Positions 1 through 8,783 of a stretch of DNA of 64,000 nt are shown one piece after another (within the stretch, counting starts at the first letter, position 1; every line of letters begins with the position of its first letter). Source of the stretch: Armatimonadota bacterium (lineage in GTDB: Bacteria; Armatimonadota; UBA5829); contig JBDKUO010000039.1 in NCBI GenBank assembly GCA_039679645.1, positions 1 to 64,000 of the forward strand, in the 5' to 3' direction. A program made the translations under genes and the position numbers. The notes below the pieces were generated by a model. That model did no database searches and had not been told where the DNA came from. It worked only from the letters and a program-made list of their open reading frames with translations.

Positions 1-1
1 G

Positions 2-220
2 TCATTGGTTGCCTGTTTTAGCAGCATTGATAGATTTATACACTTGTGTTGTCGCCGAATCGGGGAACTTGGAATGTGTTTCAATAATTCTTCGTATCTT
101 AGCGAAGCATTCTGAGACAGCTTCCGATTGTGCCGAAGCATCCTTGAAAAAAGACCAACCTCCGGGGCATTCGCCCGCGAAGTATAAAGACTGTTTCCCG
201 GAGAACTGAACTCTTTCCAT
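2..220 (-). CDS. possible small hypothetical protein (72 aa)
   Basis: A 72-residue frame begins ATG at 220 and stops at the window edge (TCA on + at 2-4). I do not recognise it. It has a balanced composition (MERVQFSGKQ start, several Cys, no membrane segment), and a weak GAGAT stands about 8 bases before the ATG. A plus-strand TTG frame over the same DNA has no ribosome site. It would be divergent from the glutaredoxin-like gene. It may be spurious. Confidence 0.35.
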   Translation of the reverse strand: MERVQFSGKQSLYFAGECPGGWSFFKDASAQSEAVSECFAKIRRIIETHSKFPDSATTQVYKSINAAKTGNQ

Positions 221-315
221 CGTAACAATCTCAATAAAGCTCTTCCATAAATCGGTTATAAAACATCAAACTCGGGTATACGATGATTGTAAGCAAAACA
301 TAGCGGAGGTTAATT

Positions 316-549
316 ATGAAGAACATCGCAGTATATTCAACGCCCACATGCCCGTATTGCAGGCTTGCAAAGGATTACTTAAGTGAAAAGGGTATAGAGT
401 TTACGGACTACAATGTCGCAACCGATCTTGAAGCGCGAAATGTGATGGTCCAGAAGTCCGGGCAGCTTGGCGTGCCTGTGATAGAAATAGACGGCCAGGT
501 GGTAATAGGCTTCAATAAGCAAAAGATCGAGGAACTGATCGGCTCATAG
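316..549 (+). CDS. glutaredoxin/NrdH-like thiol-disulfide protein
   Basis: This is a 77-residue single-domain glutaredoxin-fold protein, the usual length for the NrdH/mycoredoxin-like group. The redox motif CPYC is at residues 12-15 after the first strand, and the cis-proline segment GVPVIEIDG lies near residues 52-60. It starts at ATG 316 behind a GGAGGT site at 305-310. It lies 9 bases upstream of a FAD-dependent thioredoxin-reductase-like gene, so the pair probably forms a cytoplasmic electron-transfer unit in which the reductase reduces this protein. The exact partner (ribonucleotide reductase, peroxiredoxin or other) cannot be told. Confidence 0.9.
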   Translation: MKNIAVYSTPTCPYCRLAKDYLSEKGIEFTDYNVATDLEARNVMVQKSGQLGVPVIEIDGQVVIGFNKQKIEELIGS

Positions 550-558
550 AGACGCGGA

Positions 559-1500
559 ATGGACAAGACTCACTATGACCTGATAATCCTGGGAGCCGGC
601 CCCGCCGGTATGACCGCAGGTGTATATGCTGCGCGCAAGCAGTTGGATACGCTGATAATTACAGAGAATATCGGCGGCCAGGCTATGTGGAGTTCGTGCG
701 TCGAGAACTATCTGGGCTATATATATATCCCCGGTACCGAACTGGTGCAAAAATTTGAGGAGCACTTAAAGCAGTTCGATGTCCGGCTCGAATACACCAG
801 AGCATCCAGGATATCCCTCATCGAAGGCGGGTTCAAAGTAGATACGGCTGACGAGCGCACATTCTTCGGACGCGCAGTAATTGTGACTACAGGCAAATCG
901 CCGCGCCTTCTGAATGTGCCTGGCGAGAAGGAGTTTACCGGCAGAGGACTGACATACTGCGCCACATGCGACGGCCCTCTGTTTTCTGGTAAAGTCGTTG
1001 CGATTGTCGGAGGAGGAAATTCGGGCCTCGACGCCGCAGTTCAGCTCATGAAGATATGTCCGAAAGTCTATATCATCGAGTCTACAGACAAGCTCAGAGC
1101 CGATGAAGTCATGATCGATCAGGTGGAGCAGGCGGACAACGTCGAAATTCTGCTCGAAACATCGGTCAAAGAAATTTTGGGCGAGACATTTGTAAGCAGT
1201 ATAATAGTAGAAGACCACGGCACGATCAAGAAGCTGGCATTGGATGGTGTTTTTGTTGAGGTCGGCCTCACACCGAACACGGATTTTATAAAGGGTCTGG
1301 TCGAGCTTAATAAGTATGGTGAAATACCCGTGGACTGCGCAGGCCACACAGGCATTCCCGGCCTATATGCGGGCGGGGATGTAACCATAGTGCCGGAAAA
1401 GCAGATAATAATAGCTGCCGGTGACGGCGCTAAGGCGGCGCTCGGAGCATATTCATACATTGTCAGGCAGCCAAACATTACCGACTGGGCGAAAAAATAA
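559..1500 (+). CDS. trxB: thioredoxin reductase / AhpF-like flavoprotein disulfide reductase
   Basis: A 313-residue low-molecular-weight pyridine nucleotide-disulfide oxidoreductase. It shows an N-terminal FAD-binding GAGPAG at residues 12-17, the redox-active CATC pair Cys134/Cys137, an NADPH-binding GGGNSG at 151-156 and the C-terminal FAD motif GLYAGGDV. The stretch NIGGQAMWS resembles the AhpF C-terminal half as much as classical TrxB. It would pass electrons from NAD(P)H to a small thiol protein, most simply the glutaredoxin-like product encoded immediately upstream. Its stop codon overlaps the hemW start (TAATG), indicating one operon. Confidence 0.92.
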   Translation: MDKTHYDLIILGAGPAGMTAGVYAARKQLDTLIITENIGGQAMWSSCVENYLGYIYIPGTELVQKFEEHLKQFDVRLEYTRASRISLIEGGFKVDTADERTFFGRAVIVTTGKSPRLLNVPGEKEFTGRGLTYCATCDGPLFSGKVVAIVGGGNSGLDAAVQLMKICPKVYIIESTDKLRADEVMIDQVEQADNVEILLETSVKEILGETFVSSIIVEDHGTIKKLALDGVFVEVGLTPNTDFIKGLVELNKYGEIPVDCAGHTGIPGLYAGGDVTIVPEKQIIIAAGDGAKAALGAYSYIVRQPNITDWAKK

Positions 1501-2657
1501 TGCATCTTAATAATGCGGCTCCTGTGAGAGCCGCGTACGTACACATACCGTTTTGCCTCTCCAAATGCCATTATTGCGACTTTAACTCATACCCGGGGAT
1601 GGAATCGCACTTTGATGAATACGTTCACGCTCTGATCTCTGAGATTGAGCGGTCACAAGACACACCTGATAAGCTCGACAGCGTATATATCGGCGGCGGC
1701 ACTCCGACAGTCCTTTCTGCCAGCCAACTCGGCGATATTCTCTCTGCAATATCGCACAGAATAGGCATTTCTGAGAATGCTGAAATCACTATTGAGGCGA
1801 ACCCCGGCACTGTCGATGAGTGCAAGTTGGCACAACTTCGCGAGCAAAACTTTAACAGATTGAGCATCGGCGTTCAGTCCTTTGATGACGATTACCTGGC
1901 AATGCTTGGACGAGCGCACGACTCAAAGCAGGCAGTGGATGCATACTACTGTGCGCGAAGAGCCGGGTTCGACAATATAAGCATAGACCTAATTTTCGCT
2001 ATGCCCGGCCAGAGGCTCAATCACTGGGAAAACACGCTCTATGCGGCTCTCGGGCTGGAACCGGAGCACATTTCGCTTTACGAGCTGACAATAGAGGAAG
2101 GGACCAAGTTCGGCGAACTTTGCGCCCAGGATGAGATTACTCTGCCGGAAGAAGACGAACAGATCGCTATGTATGAGCTGGCAATCGCAAAGACTCGCGA
2201 GGCCGGCTTTGAGCATTACGAAGTATCCAACTTTGCGCGTTCTGAGTATAGGTGCCGCCACAATCAGGTCTATTGGCGAAACGAGCCTTACTATGGCTTG
2301 GGGGCAGGGGCGACAAGTTATGTGTTCGGTGATCGCGCAGTCCGCATTAAGGACCCGGAAGATTATGCTGCAGCAATTGAATCGGGAGGAGATGCAATCA
2401 CATTTTCGGAGCATTTGACAGGCAGGGCATATCTTGCAGAGACACTCATCCTCAGCCTGCGCATGATCGATGGTGTAGACCTGGACGAGTTAAGTAAAAA
2501 GACAAACTCAGATATAATCAAAGAGTTTGCCCGAGAAATAGAGTCTCTTCAATCGAAAGAGCTTGTAGAGCTTTCTGACAGCCGCCTGAGGGTCACACAC
2601 AAAGGTCTGCTGCTGCTCAACGATATCTCAGCGGAACTGGTCAACTCAACAACCTAG
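1500..2657 (+). CDS. hemW: HemW, radical SAM heme chaperone (HemN-like)
   Basis: A 385-residue radical SAM protein of the HemW/HemN family. The cluster-binding CxxxCxxC is Cys19, Cys23 and Cys26 in HIPFCLSKCHYCDF, followed by GGGTPT (SAM-binding glycine motif) and a C-terminal HemN domain. HemW carries and inserts heme into respiratory proteins, and many genomes misannotate it as coproporphyrinogen dehydrogenase. The motif is Cys-x3-Cys-x2-Cys without the extra cysteine seen in genuine HemN, which favours HemW. The start ATG overlaps the preceding stop codon. Confidence 0.92.
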   Translation: MHLNNAAPVRAAYVHIPFCLSKCHYCDFNSYPGMESHFDEYVHALISEIERSQDTPDKLDSVYIGGGTPTVLSASQLGDILSAISHRIGISENAEITIEANPGTVDECKLAQLREQNFNRLSIGVQSFDDDYLAMLGRAHDSKQAVDAYYCARRAGFDNISIDLIFAMPGQRLNHWENTLYAALGLEPEHISLYELTIEEGTKFGELCAQDEITLPEEDEQIAMYELAIAKTREAGFEHYEVSNFARSEYRCRHNQVYWRNEPYYGLGAGATSYVFGDRAVRIKDPEDYAAAIESGGDAITFSEHLTGRAYLAETLILSLRMIDGVDLDELSKKTNSDIIKEFAREIESLQSKELVELSDSRLRVTHKGLLLLNDISAELVNSTT

Positions 2658-2745
2658 CCCGAACTATTCGTGATGAGATCAAAGTGACCGTACACTGTCA
2701 TTCCGAGCGGAGCCGGGGAATCTTCTTTGTGATAATGCTAAGAAA
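2658..2745. repeat. short intergenic repeat of the GTCATTCC type
   Basis: Between hemW and the convergent TlpA-like gene lies TGTCATTCCGAGCGGAGCC followed by GGGGAATCTT (about 2696-2726). The wording matches a short REP-like sequence scattered in many bacterial genomes. The TTCC/GGAA arms can pair. I see no T-tract terminator. Confidence 0.4.
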
Positions 2746-3291
2746 CTACTTCTCGTCGAGAAGGGTCTTTATTTCACCTTCAATCTTGGCTATTTCCTTT
2801 TTCTGATCGCTCTCATCACGCATTGGGAAACTGACATGGACATATCGAATGATGCCCTTCTTATCGATTATGCAGGTCATCGGAAGATCGCCGATTTTAT
2901 AGCTGCTGCCGGTCTTGCTGCCGCCATAATCCAGAGCGATTGTGTAGTTGATAGATAAACTCTTTGCCAGATCGTCAACCTTGCTCTTTTCCTGGTCTAG
3001 CGCGACACCTAGTATGGTGACATTATTATTCGACTGATATTTACTCTGTAAGTCGATCAGGTAAGGTATCTCGGCCTTGCACAATGGGGACCATGTCGCC
3101 CAGATGTTCATCACCACAACCGAGGGCTGATCCTTGAAACAGTCCGAGAGAGTAAAAGTCCTGCCGTCAAGCGTGGGCAGTGTGAAATCGGGTGCCTGTA
3201 TGCCTGTGCTTATTTGCGCATTTGCTGCGCAGGCTGCCAGAGATGTCCATATAAGCGCGATAACCGCATATAAGTAACGTCTGTTTGTCAT
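2746..3291 (-). CDS. TlpA/redoxin-family lipoprotein with a one-cysteine active site
   Basis: A 181-residue exported thioredoxin-fold protein. The N-terminus has a hydrophobic segment ending in a lipobox-like LAAC (residues 18-21), so it is probably membrane-anchored on the outer face. The domain begins GIQAPDFTLPTLDGR as in the AhpC/TSA-Redoxin families. The usual WATWCPPC motif is here WATWSPLC (residues 64-71), so the first catalytic cysteine is serine and only Cys71 remains. A normal disulfide exchange is therefore unlikely; it may act by a one-Cys mechanism or as a binding protein. It is divergent from the membrane protein starting at 3389. Confidence 0.85.
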   Translation of the reverse strand: MTNRRYLYAVIALIWTSLAACAANAQISTGIQAPDFTLPTLDGRTFTLSDCFKDQPSVVVMNIWATWSPLCKAEIPYLIDLQSKYQSNNNVTILGVALDQEKSKVDDLAKSLSINYTIALDYGGSKTGSSYKIGDLPMTCIIDKKGIIRYVHVSFPMRDESDQKKEIAKIEGEIKTLLDEK

Positions 3292-3388
3292 GGGTTATTT
3301 CCTTTCAATTACATTGACATGTATATCAGACGAGTGCTATGCTTTGAACGTTGCCAATCGACTGTATTTTTGGGAAAATAATAGCAGG

Positions 3389-4582
3389 ATGACCGGAGGA
3401 AAGGCAAATAAAACCTACGCTGCGCTAATGTTGATGGCGGCTATTTTACTGGTTTGCTGTGCCGTCCCAGGTATAATTCGCACTGCGGACAGGCATCATT
3501 CCACTGCTGTTGTCGGGGCTGCTGCAGGCCACACCAGGGTAAATATGGCCTGGCAGACCTCTACCAATAAATTAACAGACCTCACTTTTTCTTCCAATGG
3601 CCAATATCTTGCCGCCGTTGATTGCAAGAGCGCTGTATGCGTCTACAATATCGCCGGTAAGAAACAATACATATCTGCCGTGCCTGGAATAGACAGAGTT
3701 GTTATTTGCCCGGACGGCAGTTATTCCATGGCATTCTCCCATCTCGATCGTGACAACACGACATGCACTTTTCTGGATAATAAAGGGAAAATTTGCTGGG
3801 ATTTGCGTGTCAATGGCGCTGTCTGGTCTGCGGACTCATGCAGCATTGACGGCGGTGCGCGATTTGTGATCGGCACGGGCACAAAACGCGTTTATGTCGT
3901 CGATATAGGCGCGCACCGCAAGTATTACAAGTGGTGGACCGCTCCCGGCGCAGTTGTTTCTCTGTATGTGGAGCCGGACGGCGAGGATATAATATTTGGA
4001 ACATGGCAGGACTCATCTGTTGAGCGAAGGAGCGTTGACGGTCGGCGCGCCTGGCATCAGGATGCCGATCTTGCAACACTGCCGAATGTGGAAAAACTCG
4101 GCGTATCCGGCAGGCTTGCAGTGCGTTATCTTCCAAACAATCGCTGTGCGGACGGCTCATATGAGATTATCGGAGTGGGCGGACGTGAGATCGCGCGCGG
4201 AAGTATCGACGCGTCAGAAAAGACAAGAGTGCTGTTTGATCCGACAGGCAAGTATGTTTGCATCAACTATACCGAGGTGATCGAGCATAAGGGCAAGTCT
4301 ATGATTGAGAAACGTACGGTGCTTCAAGACGCATCCGGCACGCGACTGTGGGAGAAGGGCTCTGCGTTCTTCCAGACTGATCCGATTCTGGTGACCTCAA
4401 AGGGGGAAGTCCTGCTCAGAGACGCAAATAATGCTGTGTTTATCACGGGTGGCTCCGGCACTCTGAAGCAGGTTATGAAACTGCAGGCAAAGCCGCTGCG
4501 CTGTGCTTATTCAAAAGACGGTTCGCTGTGTGCCCTGAGTTGTTCGGACGGCAGTCTACATTTGCTGAAATTATCCCGGTAA
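3389..4582 (+). CDS. membrane-anchored WD40/PQQ-like beta-propeller protein
   Basis: A 397-residue protein with one N-terminal membrane segment (about residues 10-30) and an exported remainder of repeating beta-propeller blades, for example TDLTFSSNGQYLAAVD, YSKDGSLCALSCSDGSLHLL and DPTGKYVCIN. I chose ATG 3389 because it places the hydrophobic segment at the N-terminus. The frame stays open upstream to 3290, which would collide with the divergent gene's start and adds no recognisable sequence. No catalytic motif is seen. It may be a scaffold or sensor. Confidence 0.7.
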   Translation: MTGGKANKTYAALMLMAAILLVCCAVPGIIRTADRHHSTAVVGAAAGHTRVNMAWQTSTNKLTDLTFSSNGQYLAAVDCKSAVCVYNIAGKKQYISAVPGIDRVVICPDGSYSMAFSHLDRDNTTCTFLDNKGKICWDLRVNGAVWSADSCSIDGGARFVIGTGTKRVYVVDIGAHRKYYKWWTAPGAVVSLYVEPDGEDIIFGTWQDSSVERRSVDGRRAWHQDADLATLPNVEKLGVSGRLAVRYLPNNRCADGSYEIIGVGGREIARGSIDASEKTRVLFDPTGKYVCINYTEVIEHKGKSMIEKRTVLQDASGTRLWEKGSAFFQTDPILVTSKGEVLLRDANNAVFITGGSGTLKQVMKLQAKPLRCAYSKDGSLCALSCSDGSLHLLKLSR

Positions 4583-4646
4583 TAGCACAACGGCCGCACC
4601 ATAAAGATGCGACCGCCGCGCCTACGAGACTGGGCTAGGTACCCGG

Positions 4647-4907
4647 CTAGTTCCCCGACAGGGTGGCTTCCAGAGGGATGAGTCCCAATCTGGTCGCTCT
4701 GCGGAAAGCCTGCACTCTGTTGGATACCTGGAGCTTGTCATATATGTTGGCTAAGTGGAAATCCACTGTCCGCTTGCTCACATACAAAGCGTCGGCAACG
4801 TCCTTGCTGGATCTGCCTTCGATAACGAGAGATAAAACCTCAAGTTCTCGCTTTGTAAGCCGAACTGAGCGGTCCTGGTGGACGTCCGGAATTCCGACAG
4901 CCGCCAT
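4647..4907 (-). CDS. LuxR-type helix-turn-helix regulator (stand-alone DNA-binding domain)
   Basis: An 86-residue protein consisting almost only of a LuxR/GerE DNA-binding domain: LTKRELEVLSLVIEGRSS followed by KDVADALYVSKRTVDFHLAN. ATG 4907 is preferred because AAAGGAG (4913-4919 on the complement) stands 6 bases before it. The longer frame to 5042 would translate low-complexity repeat DNA. No receiver or ligand domain is present, so how it is controlled is unknown. GerE-like stand-alone regulators have this architecture. Confidence 0.85.
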   Translation of the reverse strand: MAAVGIPDVHQDRSVRLTKRELEVLSLVIEGRSSKDVADALYVSKRTVDFHLANIYDKLQVSNRVQAFRRATRLGLIPLEATLSGN

Positions 4908-4975
4908 ATATTTCTCCTTTCCCTGCTCGCCGCTCATAAATATCATTCCATCTTGAAGCCGATCTTGAGAGGAAC

Positions 4976-5030
4976 TTTCTGAAAAAAGTGGAGAGTGGAA
5001 AGTGGAGGGTAGAGAGTCTAAATGGTGCAG
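4976..5030. repeat. low-complexity intergenic word repeat (AGTGGAAAGTGGAGAG type)
   Basis: Upstream of the LuxR-type gene lies a purine-rich run built from AGTGGA/GAGAG words of 7-9 bases, ending near ATTTCCAC, which can pair with GTGGAAAGT. The same vocabulary recurs at 33604-33640, 36363-36402 and 61394-61467. Confidence 0.6.
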
Positions 5031-5110
5031 AGTCATTTCCACGGGATATTATGGGAAAGCCTATCGCCACCAGCCAAATATAAAATAATAAATCTCAAAT
5101 ACTAAATCAA

Positions 5111-5144
5111 AATGCCCGGGAGCTTATGGCTCCCGGGCATTTTG
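5111..5144 (-). terminator. intrinsic terminator (13-bp stem)
   Basis: AATGCCCGGGAGC (5111-5123) pairs perfectly with GCTCCCGGGCATT (5129-5141), loop TTATG. On the minus strand it directly follows the stop of the gene ending at 5145 and is followed by a T-rich stretch, so it ends that transcript. Confidence 0.85.
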
Positions 5145-5435
5145 TTAAACGGCATTCGCGTGTTCCTGCAGCAACTCCTGGATGTGCGCCTTCATATTTT
5201 GGTCTTCTTCTTCAGTCAACTCCGGTTTTGCTATCTCAAAGACCTCGCCGGTATCGGGGTTTCTGAAGATAAGTGTTGTGCCGATATCTTTGTTATCAAA
5301 AGCTCCCATCAATTGGAGCATGCCTGCCTGCAACATAGTCTGACAAATCACATATAGGAATATTCGCTTTATTTCTTCCGGCTGACCCTGGAATTCCTCC
5401 AAAACCGCGCGCGCCTCGATGTCCATCTCGTTCAT
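5145..5435 (-). CDS. hypothetical protein (96 aa)
   Basis: I do not recognise this acidic cytoplasmic protein. The N-terminal half is helical and hydrophobic (IKRIFLYVICQTMLQAGMLQLMG), followed by a short beta stretch, TTLIFRNPDTGEVFEIAKP, and an acidic Glu/Gln-rich helix. ATG 5435 is chosen because AGGAGG lies 8 bases upstream on the coding strand; the upstream in-frame ATG at 5480 has no such site. It is followed immediately by an intrinsic terminator and lies just downstream of the phosphohexomutase gene. Confidence 0.7.
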   Translation of the reverse strand: MNEMDIEARAVLEEFQGQPEEIKRIFLYVICQTMLQAGMLQLMGAFDNKDIGTTLIFRNPDTGEVFEIAKPELTEEEDQNMKAHIQELLQEHANAV

Positions 5436-5505
5436 CGTAACGGCCTCCTGCACAAACAACGTGCAATTCGCGCGTTCCACGGTATCAGTTTACCCATATC
5501 GGTGA

Positions 5506-7242
5506 TTATACAGCCGATTCGAACATTTCTCTTGCAGCGGGTTCGAGCACGCTAAAATCCGAGGGGTCATCGGCGTCTACTATCATTCGCCAGATGCCGG
5601 CTTCAGTCCTGGATCCGCGCAGGAAGACAAATGCGCGCCGGTCAGGGCCGGAAAGCATCACACGCCAGGCTCCGCTTTCGTCTCCCGTGCGTTCTTTGAC
5701 CCTTTCGGTGCCCTCGAAGTTCTGGAATTCGTAACTCTGGAACCTGTGCTGAAGCTCCGGCCAGAGCTTGCGGGTGAAGTATTTCTCGATGCTGTTTTTG
5801 AGCGCACCATGCTCGATAGGCGGGCAGGTGAGTCTGAGCATTACATTGGAGTTTGTAGGCACTGAATTGACCAATTCCTGCAGGCTCAGAGTCTGTGACG
5901 GATCGAGATGCGTTCCATTTGCCATGGAGGATATTCTGACCCATTCCTGAGCGACCTCCGGCTGCGATTCAGCCAGAGCTGCGGAGAGAGCCGCCTGAAG
6001 GCCGTCGCGGCAGGTGCTTGTCTCAAAGATTGTGCCGCCGTTGGCTCCTTCGACTCCAACCGGAACGTCGTAGCCGTCCATTCTGAGCTTGTGCATCTTG
6101 GTGACCACATTGATCTCACCAGTCTCTACATTAAAGACTTTTGCGCCGAAAGCTGCAGCAACTCTTTCGCATGCAAGCGAAGTCGCGTCGCTCATTACCA
6201 CGGCAAGTTTGCCTTTCTCACCGCCATTGAGCTTGCGTCGGGCTAGGGCCAGCGCGACATTAAACGCCGCCACGCGCTGAGGCGCAATGATAGCCGATTC
6301 ATCGTGGCCGGGCAGCACGAGATTGCCTCGATCGGCGTCATAGTCGAATGCCACACCAAAGTGCGCCCGCTCTCTGGCAGCAGCCCTTGCCACTCGCATA
6401 AGCATATGTCTGCCGCTTGCGGGGTCGATCCCGTCAGTGTCGATTCCATGCTCTGGATAGCCTAGCTCGGCATTGATCTCAATTACGCGCACACCGAAGT
6501 GCTCCAGGACTCTTGCGTCAATGCCGCATCCTGCGCCTCCGTTCGGATCGAGCAGGGCAGGGCCGAGTGTAAGCGGCTTTAGGCAGTGAGGAGCAATACC
6601 CCAGTCGCGGCCTATTATGTCCAGGTACGCTCTCTCGGCCTGGATTCGCGAAGACTCATTATCAGGCCATGAAAGCGCCGATTCAAGAACGGCAGGACTT
6701 ATGCCGTTTATGTGCTGCGTAATCTCGCCATCCGCTGATTCGACGACTTTCGCGACATTGGCAATAACTTCAGCCATCATGAAAGCTGAGAGCAGTGCTC
6801 CAGGTGGAGCCGTGTGAGACTTTTTTGCCTTAGAGCATCCCGTGAGGAATTTGAAGCCGTTGTGCATGATCGGGTTGTGGCTGGCAGTGACGATCACGCC
6901 GCCGTCCGCATTAAGCGCTCTGACGGCTGTCTCGGCCAGAGGCGTGGTAATGATTCCTAGATCGACAATCTTCGGAGAACACCTCAATGAGTCAGCGCCT
7001 GCAAGAAATCCTCTGACAAGAGCTTTACCCAATGCCTCACCGGTCGGCCTCGGGTCACGGCCTAGCAGCAAAACGGGTTTCGGTCCCGGCACACAAGCTC
7101 TGACATAGCAATAGCCGTATGCCCAAGCCAGCGCCTTATGCTCATCCGAGATGTCGGGGCCGCTGCCGAATACGGTGCGTACTCCCGAAAATGACTGCAC
7201 AAGGCCGCTGTCGCCGAGAGCTTTTGAGAGTAGATCGATCAA
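5506..7242 (-). CDS. phosphohexomutase (phosphomannomutase/phosphoglucomutase family)
   Basis: A 578-residue alpha-D-phosphohexomutase that moves phosphate between C1 and C6 of a hexose. It shows the phosphoserine loop TASHNP with Ser121, the metal-binding loop DYDADRGN around residues 300-307, the sugar-binding EGANGG near 395, and a C-terminal phosphate-binding region. It is longer than typical GlmM (about 450 aa) and closer to bifunctional PMM/PGM proteins in size, so substrate preference is open. Start is TTG 7242 behind GAGGTG. Confidence 0.85.
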   Translation of the reverse strand: MIDLLSKALGDSGLVQSFSGVRTVFGSGPDISDEHKALAWAYGYCYVRACVPGPKPVLLLGRDPRPTGEALGKALVRGFLAGADSLRCSPKIVDLGIITTPLAETAVRALNADGGVIVTASHNPIMHNGFKFLTGCSKAKKSHTAPPGALLSAFMMAEVIANVAKVVESADGEITQHINGISPAVLESALSWPDNESSRIQAERAYLDIIGRDWGIAPHCLKPLTLGPALLDPNGGAGCGIDARVLEHFGVRVIEINAELGYPEHGIDTDGIDPASGRHMLMRVARAAARERAHFGVAFDYDADRGNLVLPGHDESAIIAPQRVAAFNVALALARRKLNGGEKGKLAVVMSDATSLACERVAAAFGAKVFNVETGEINVVTKMHKLRMDGYDVPVGVEGANGGTIFETSTCRDGLQAALSAALAESQPEVAQEWVRISSMANGTHLDPSQTLSLQELVNSVPTNSNVMLRLTCPPIEHGALKNSIEKYFTRKLWPELQHRFQSYEFQNFEGTERVKERTGDESGAWRVMLSGPDRRAFVFLRGSRTEAGIWRMIVDADDPSDFSVLEPAAREMFESAV

Positions 7243-7269
7243 GCGTACACCTCTTACAATGCTTTCTTT

Positions 7270-8268
7270 CTACTTTATGGTTGAATCCAAAGAGTTGATC
7301 AGCTTGACCTTAGCTGTGTATTTGTCCTGAGTAACGGTCACATTTGCGGCGATTCGGATACCGGAGGCGACTTGAGCATCCTTTGACGGCGCAATCAGCT
7401 TAATGGCCGCCTGATATGTCTTTCCGGCTCCCAGGTTCTCGAATTTGGGAGACTTTGCATCAGTCTTCCAACCTTTGGGCACTGCATATGTGATCGTTCC
7501 GCTTATTGGCAGATTGCAGTCGTTGACGACCTTTACTACAATCTGTCGTTTGCTCTCCACATAGTTTGTCGTTAAGGTTACGGGGGTCATAGCCACAACT
7601 GCTGAGTTGCGCAGATCGGGATCCTTGATCACTTCATACATTCTGGCTCTGGCCTTTTGCAGATACCAGCAGGAGTTTGAGATGGCCTTGACGGTTCCTT
7701 CCGCATCCAGCCTGGTTCGCCATGGCATTTTTTTGAGCATGTGCCCGGACGGGTTTATGATAATGTCGAGTGACCTGTATGATTCATCGCTCCTGATCCC
7801 CGACTTCACCCAGTCATTGGCCTGCCGCAGCGTCCACACGACCCTCATCGGCTCTGATCCGCTGATCTTGGACAAGCGGTCAACTTCGGGCTTGATCTTG
7901 TCTTTAAGCGCATTGAGACAACGCATCAAGTCAGGATGCACAACCCTGCCGGGTATGCTGAACACGACTCCATCAGCGAACTGCTTTGCGCTCCGTTGAC
8001 CAAAGTAGCTGCCGCAGACATATATATCATATTTTTCTTTGAGACCAGGGGTCTTGAGCATGAAATCCTGAGGATCAAGAATATTGCTGTTCACAAGCAG
8101 GCCGATCTGGCTGTCTTCGATGCGCAGTGGTTTTATGCTCAGGTCATTAGTGTCGCTGATCGCGGTTTTCTGCGCGATGTTGACGGTTATGGCAGCAGGC
8201 CATGCATTTGATACAGCCATTGCTCCCATATATATTGCTGCGATTGCAAACAGATATAAACGCTTCAA
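7270..8268 (-). CDS. secreted hypothetical protein with C-terminal beta domain
   Basis: A 332-residue exported protein I do not recognise. The start is set by GGAGGG placed 8 bases before TTG 8268, giving a textbook signal peptide (MKRLYLFAIAAIYMGA, cleavage near SNAWPA). The longer frame to 8343 would bury this signal. The middle is mixed helical. The last 120 residues (KRQIVVKVVNDCNLPISG, then YAVPKGWKTDAKS) resemble the NEW3-like Ig domains attached to many secreted proteins. It is convergent towards the phosphohexomutase and divergent from the next gene. Confidence 0.65.
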   Translation of the reverse strand: MKRLYLFAIAAIYMGAMAVSNAWPAAITVNIAQKTAISDTNDLSIKPLRIEDSQIGLLVNSNILDPQDFMLKTPGLKEKYDIYVCGSYFGQRSAKQFADGVVFSIPGRVVHPDLMRCLNALKDKIKPEVDRLSKISGSEPMRVVWTLRQANDWVKSGIRSDESYRSLDIIINPSGHMLKKMPWRTRLDAEGTVKAISNSCWYLQKARARMYEVIKDPDLRNSAVVAMTPVTLTTNYVESKRQIVVKVVNDCNLPISGTITYAVPKGWKTDAKSPKFENLGAGKTYQAAIKLIAPSKDAQVASGIRIAANVTVTQDKYTAKVKLINSLDSTIK

Positions 8269-8454
8269 TTCAAGTACCCTCCGAATATCTATTGCCATAT
8301 AGAGCATCAGTTTCATTATAACAATATGCCCTGAAGAAACCAAAATGCACAGCCGCCAAACAGTTTTACGTCCGCTTTTTGCGTCTCGTTCCGCTGATAC
8401 AGGCTTCCACAGCGTAAAACTATCAGTTTTTTCGGCATGTTGAGCTTGTAATCC

Positions 8455-8484
8455 TTGCCAACTGTGCTCATATTGTTATATAAT
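8455..8484 (+). promoter_or_regulatory. sigma-70-type promoter, possibly giving a leaderless mRNA
   Basis: TTGCCA (8455-8460), 18-base spacer, TATAAT (8479-8484). A start about 7 bases on falls at 8491-8493, only 2-4 bases before ATG 8495, and no ribosome site precedes that ATG. Confidence 0.6.
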
Positions 8485-8494
8485 CCTTGCTGAT

Positions 8495-8767
8495 ATGAGT
8501 ATCGAGCGCGAGCAGGCCGAGACAGGGTTGATCTCAGCATCGACTGCTGATAAACTCAGCGGAGTGCTGAATGTTGCCGTGGACCTTTTGGAAGATATCC
8601 AAAAGGTGGTGGCCGGTGGTCGCCCCAAGGCCGTGAGGATCCGTTTCGGTGACAAAACAATAGCCGAATTGCCGATTGCACTTACGGCCGCTGCTGCTCT
8701 GACGGCCGGGTTGGCTGCCGTAATGCTGACTAAACTGGCCATAGACGTTGTGAATGATGAAGAATAA
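8495..8767 (+). CDS. DUF4342-like small membrane-associated protein
   Basis: A 90-residue protein. The C-terminal half, KAVRIRFGDKTIAELPIAL followed by an Ala/Leu-rich hydrophobic stretch (residues 60-82), resembles DUF4342 proteins, in which a basic beta segment precedes a membrane helix. The N-terminal half is a plain helix. No Shine-Dalgarno site precedes the ATG, and the upstream promoter would give an almost leaderless message. It overlaps or closely precedes the sigma factor gene, so the two are probably cotranscribed. A link to sigma-factor control is possible but unproven. Confidence 0.65.
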   Translation: MSIEREQAETGLISASTADKLSGVLNVAVDLLEDIQKVVAGGRPKAVRIRFGDKTIAELPIALTAAAALTAGLAAVMLTKLAIDVVNDEE

Positions 8768-8783
8768 TTATAGGGGTGAAGGC

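Noticed and set aside
9-209. Plus-strand 66-codon frame at the left edge
   Set aside because: TTG start without ribosome site; the opposite minus-strand frame is the better, though still weak, candidate.
766-1347. 193-codon minus-strand frame inside trxB
   Set aside because: It lies wholly opposite a clear trxB coding sequence, has no family motif and no ribosome site.
1500-2657. HemN (oxygen-independent coproporphyrinogen oxidase)
   Set aside because: The radical SAM motif lacks the additional HemN cysteine, and no heme biosynthesis gene is adjacent; HemW fits better.
4908-5042. Longer N-terminus for the LuxR-type regulator
   Set aside because: It would translate the AGTGGA word repeat; a strong AAAGGAG site supports the ATG at 4907.
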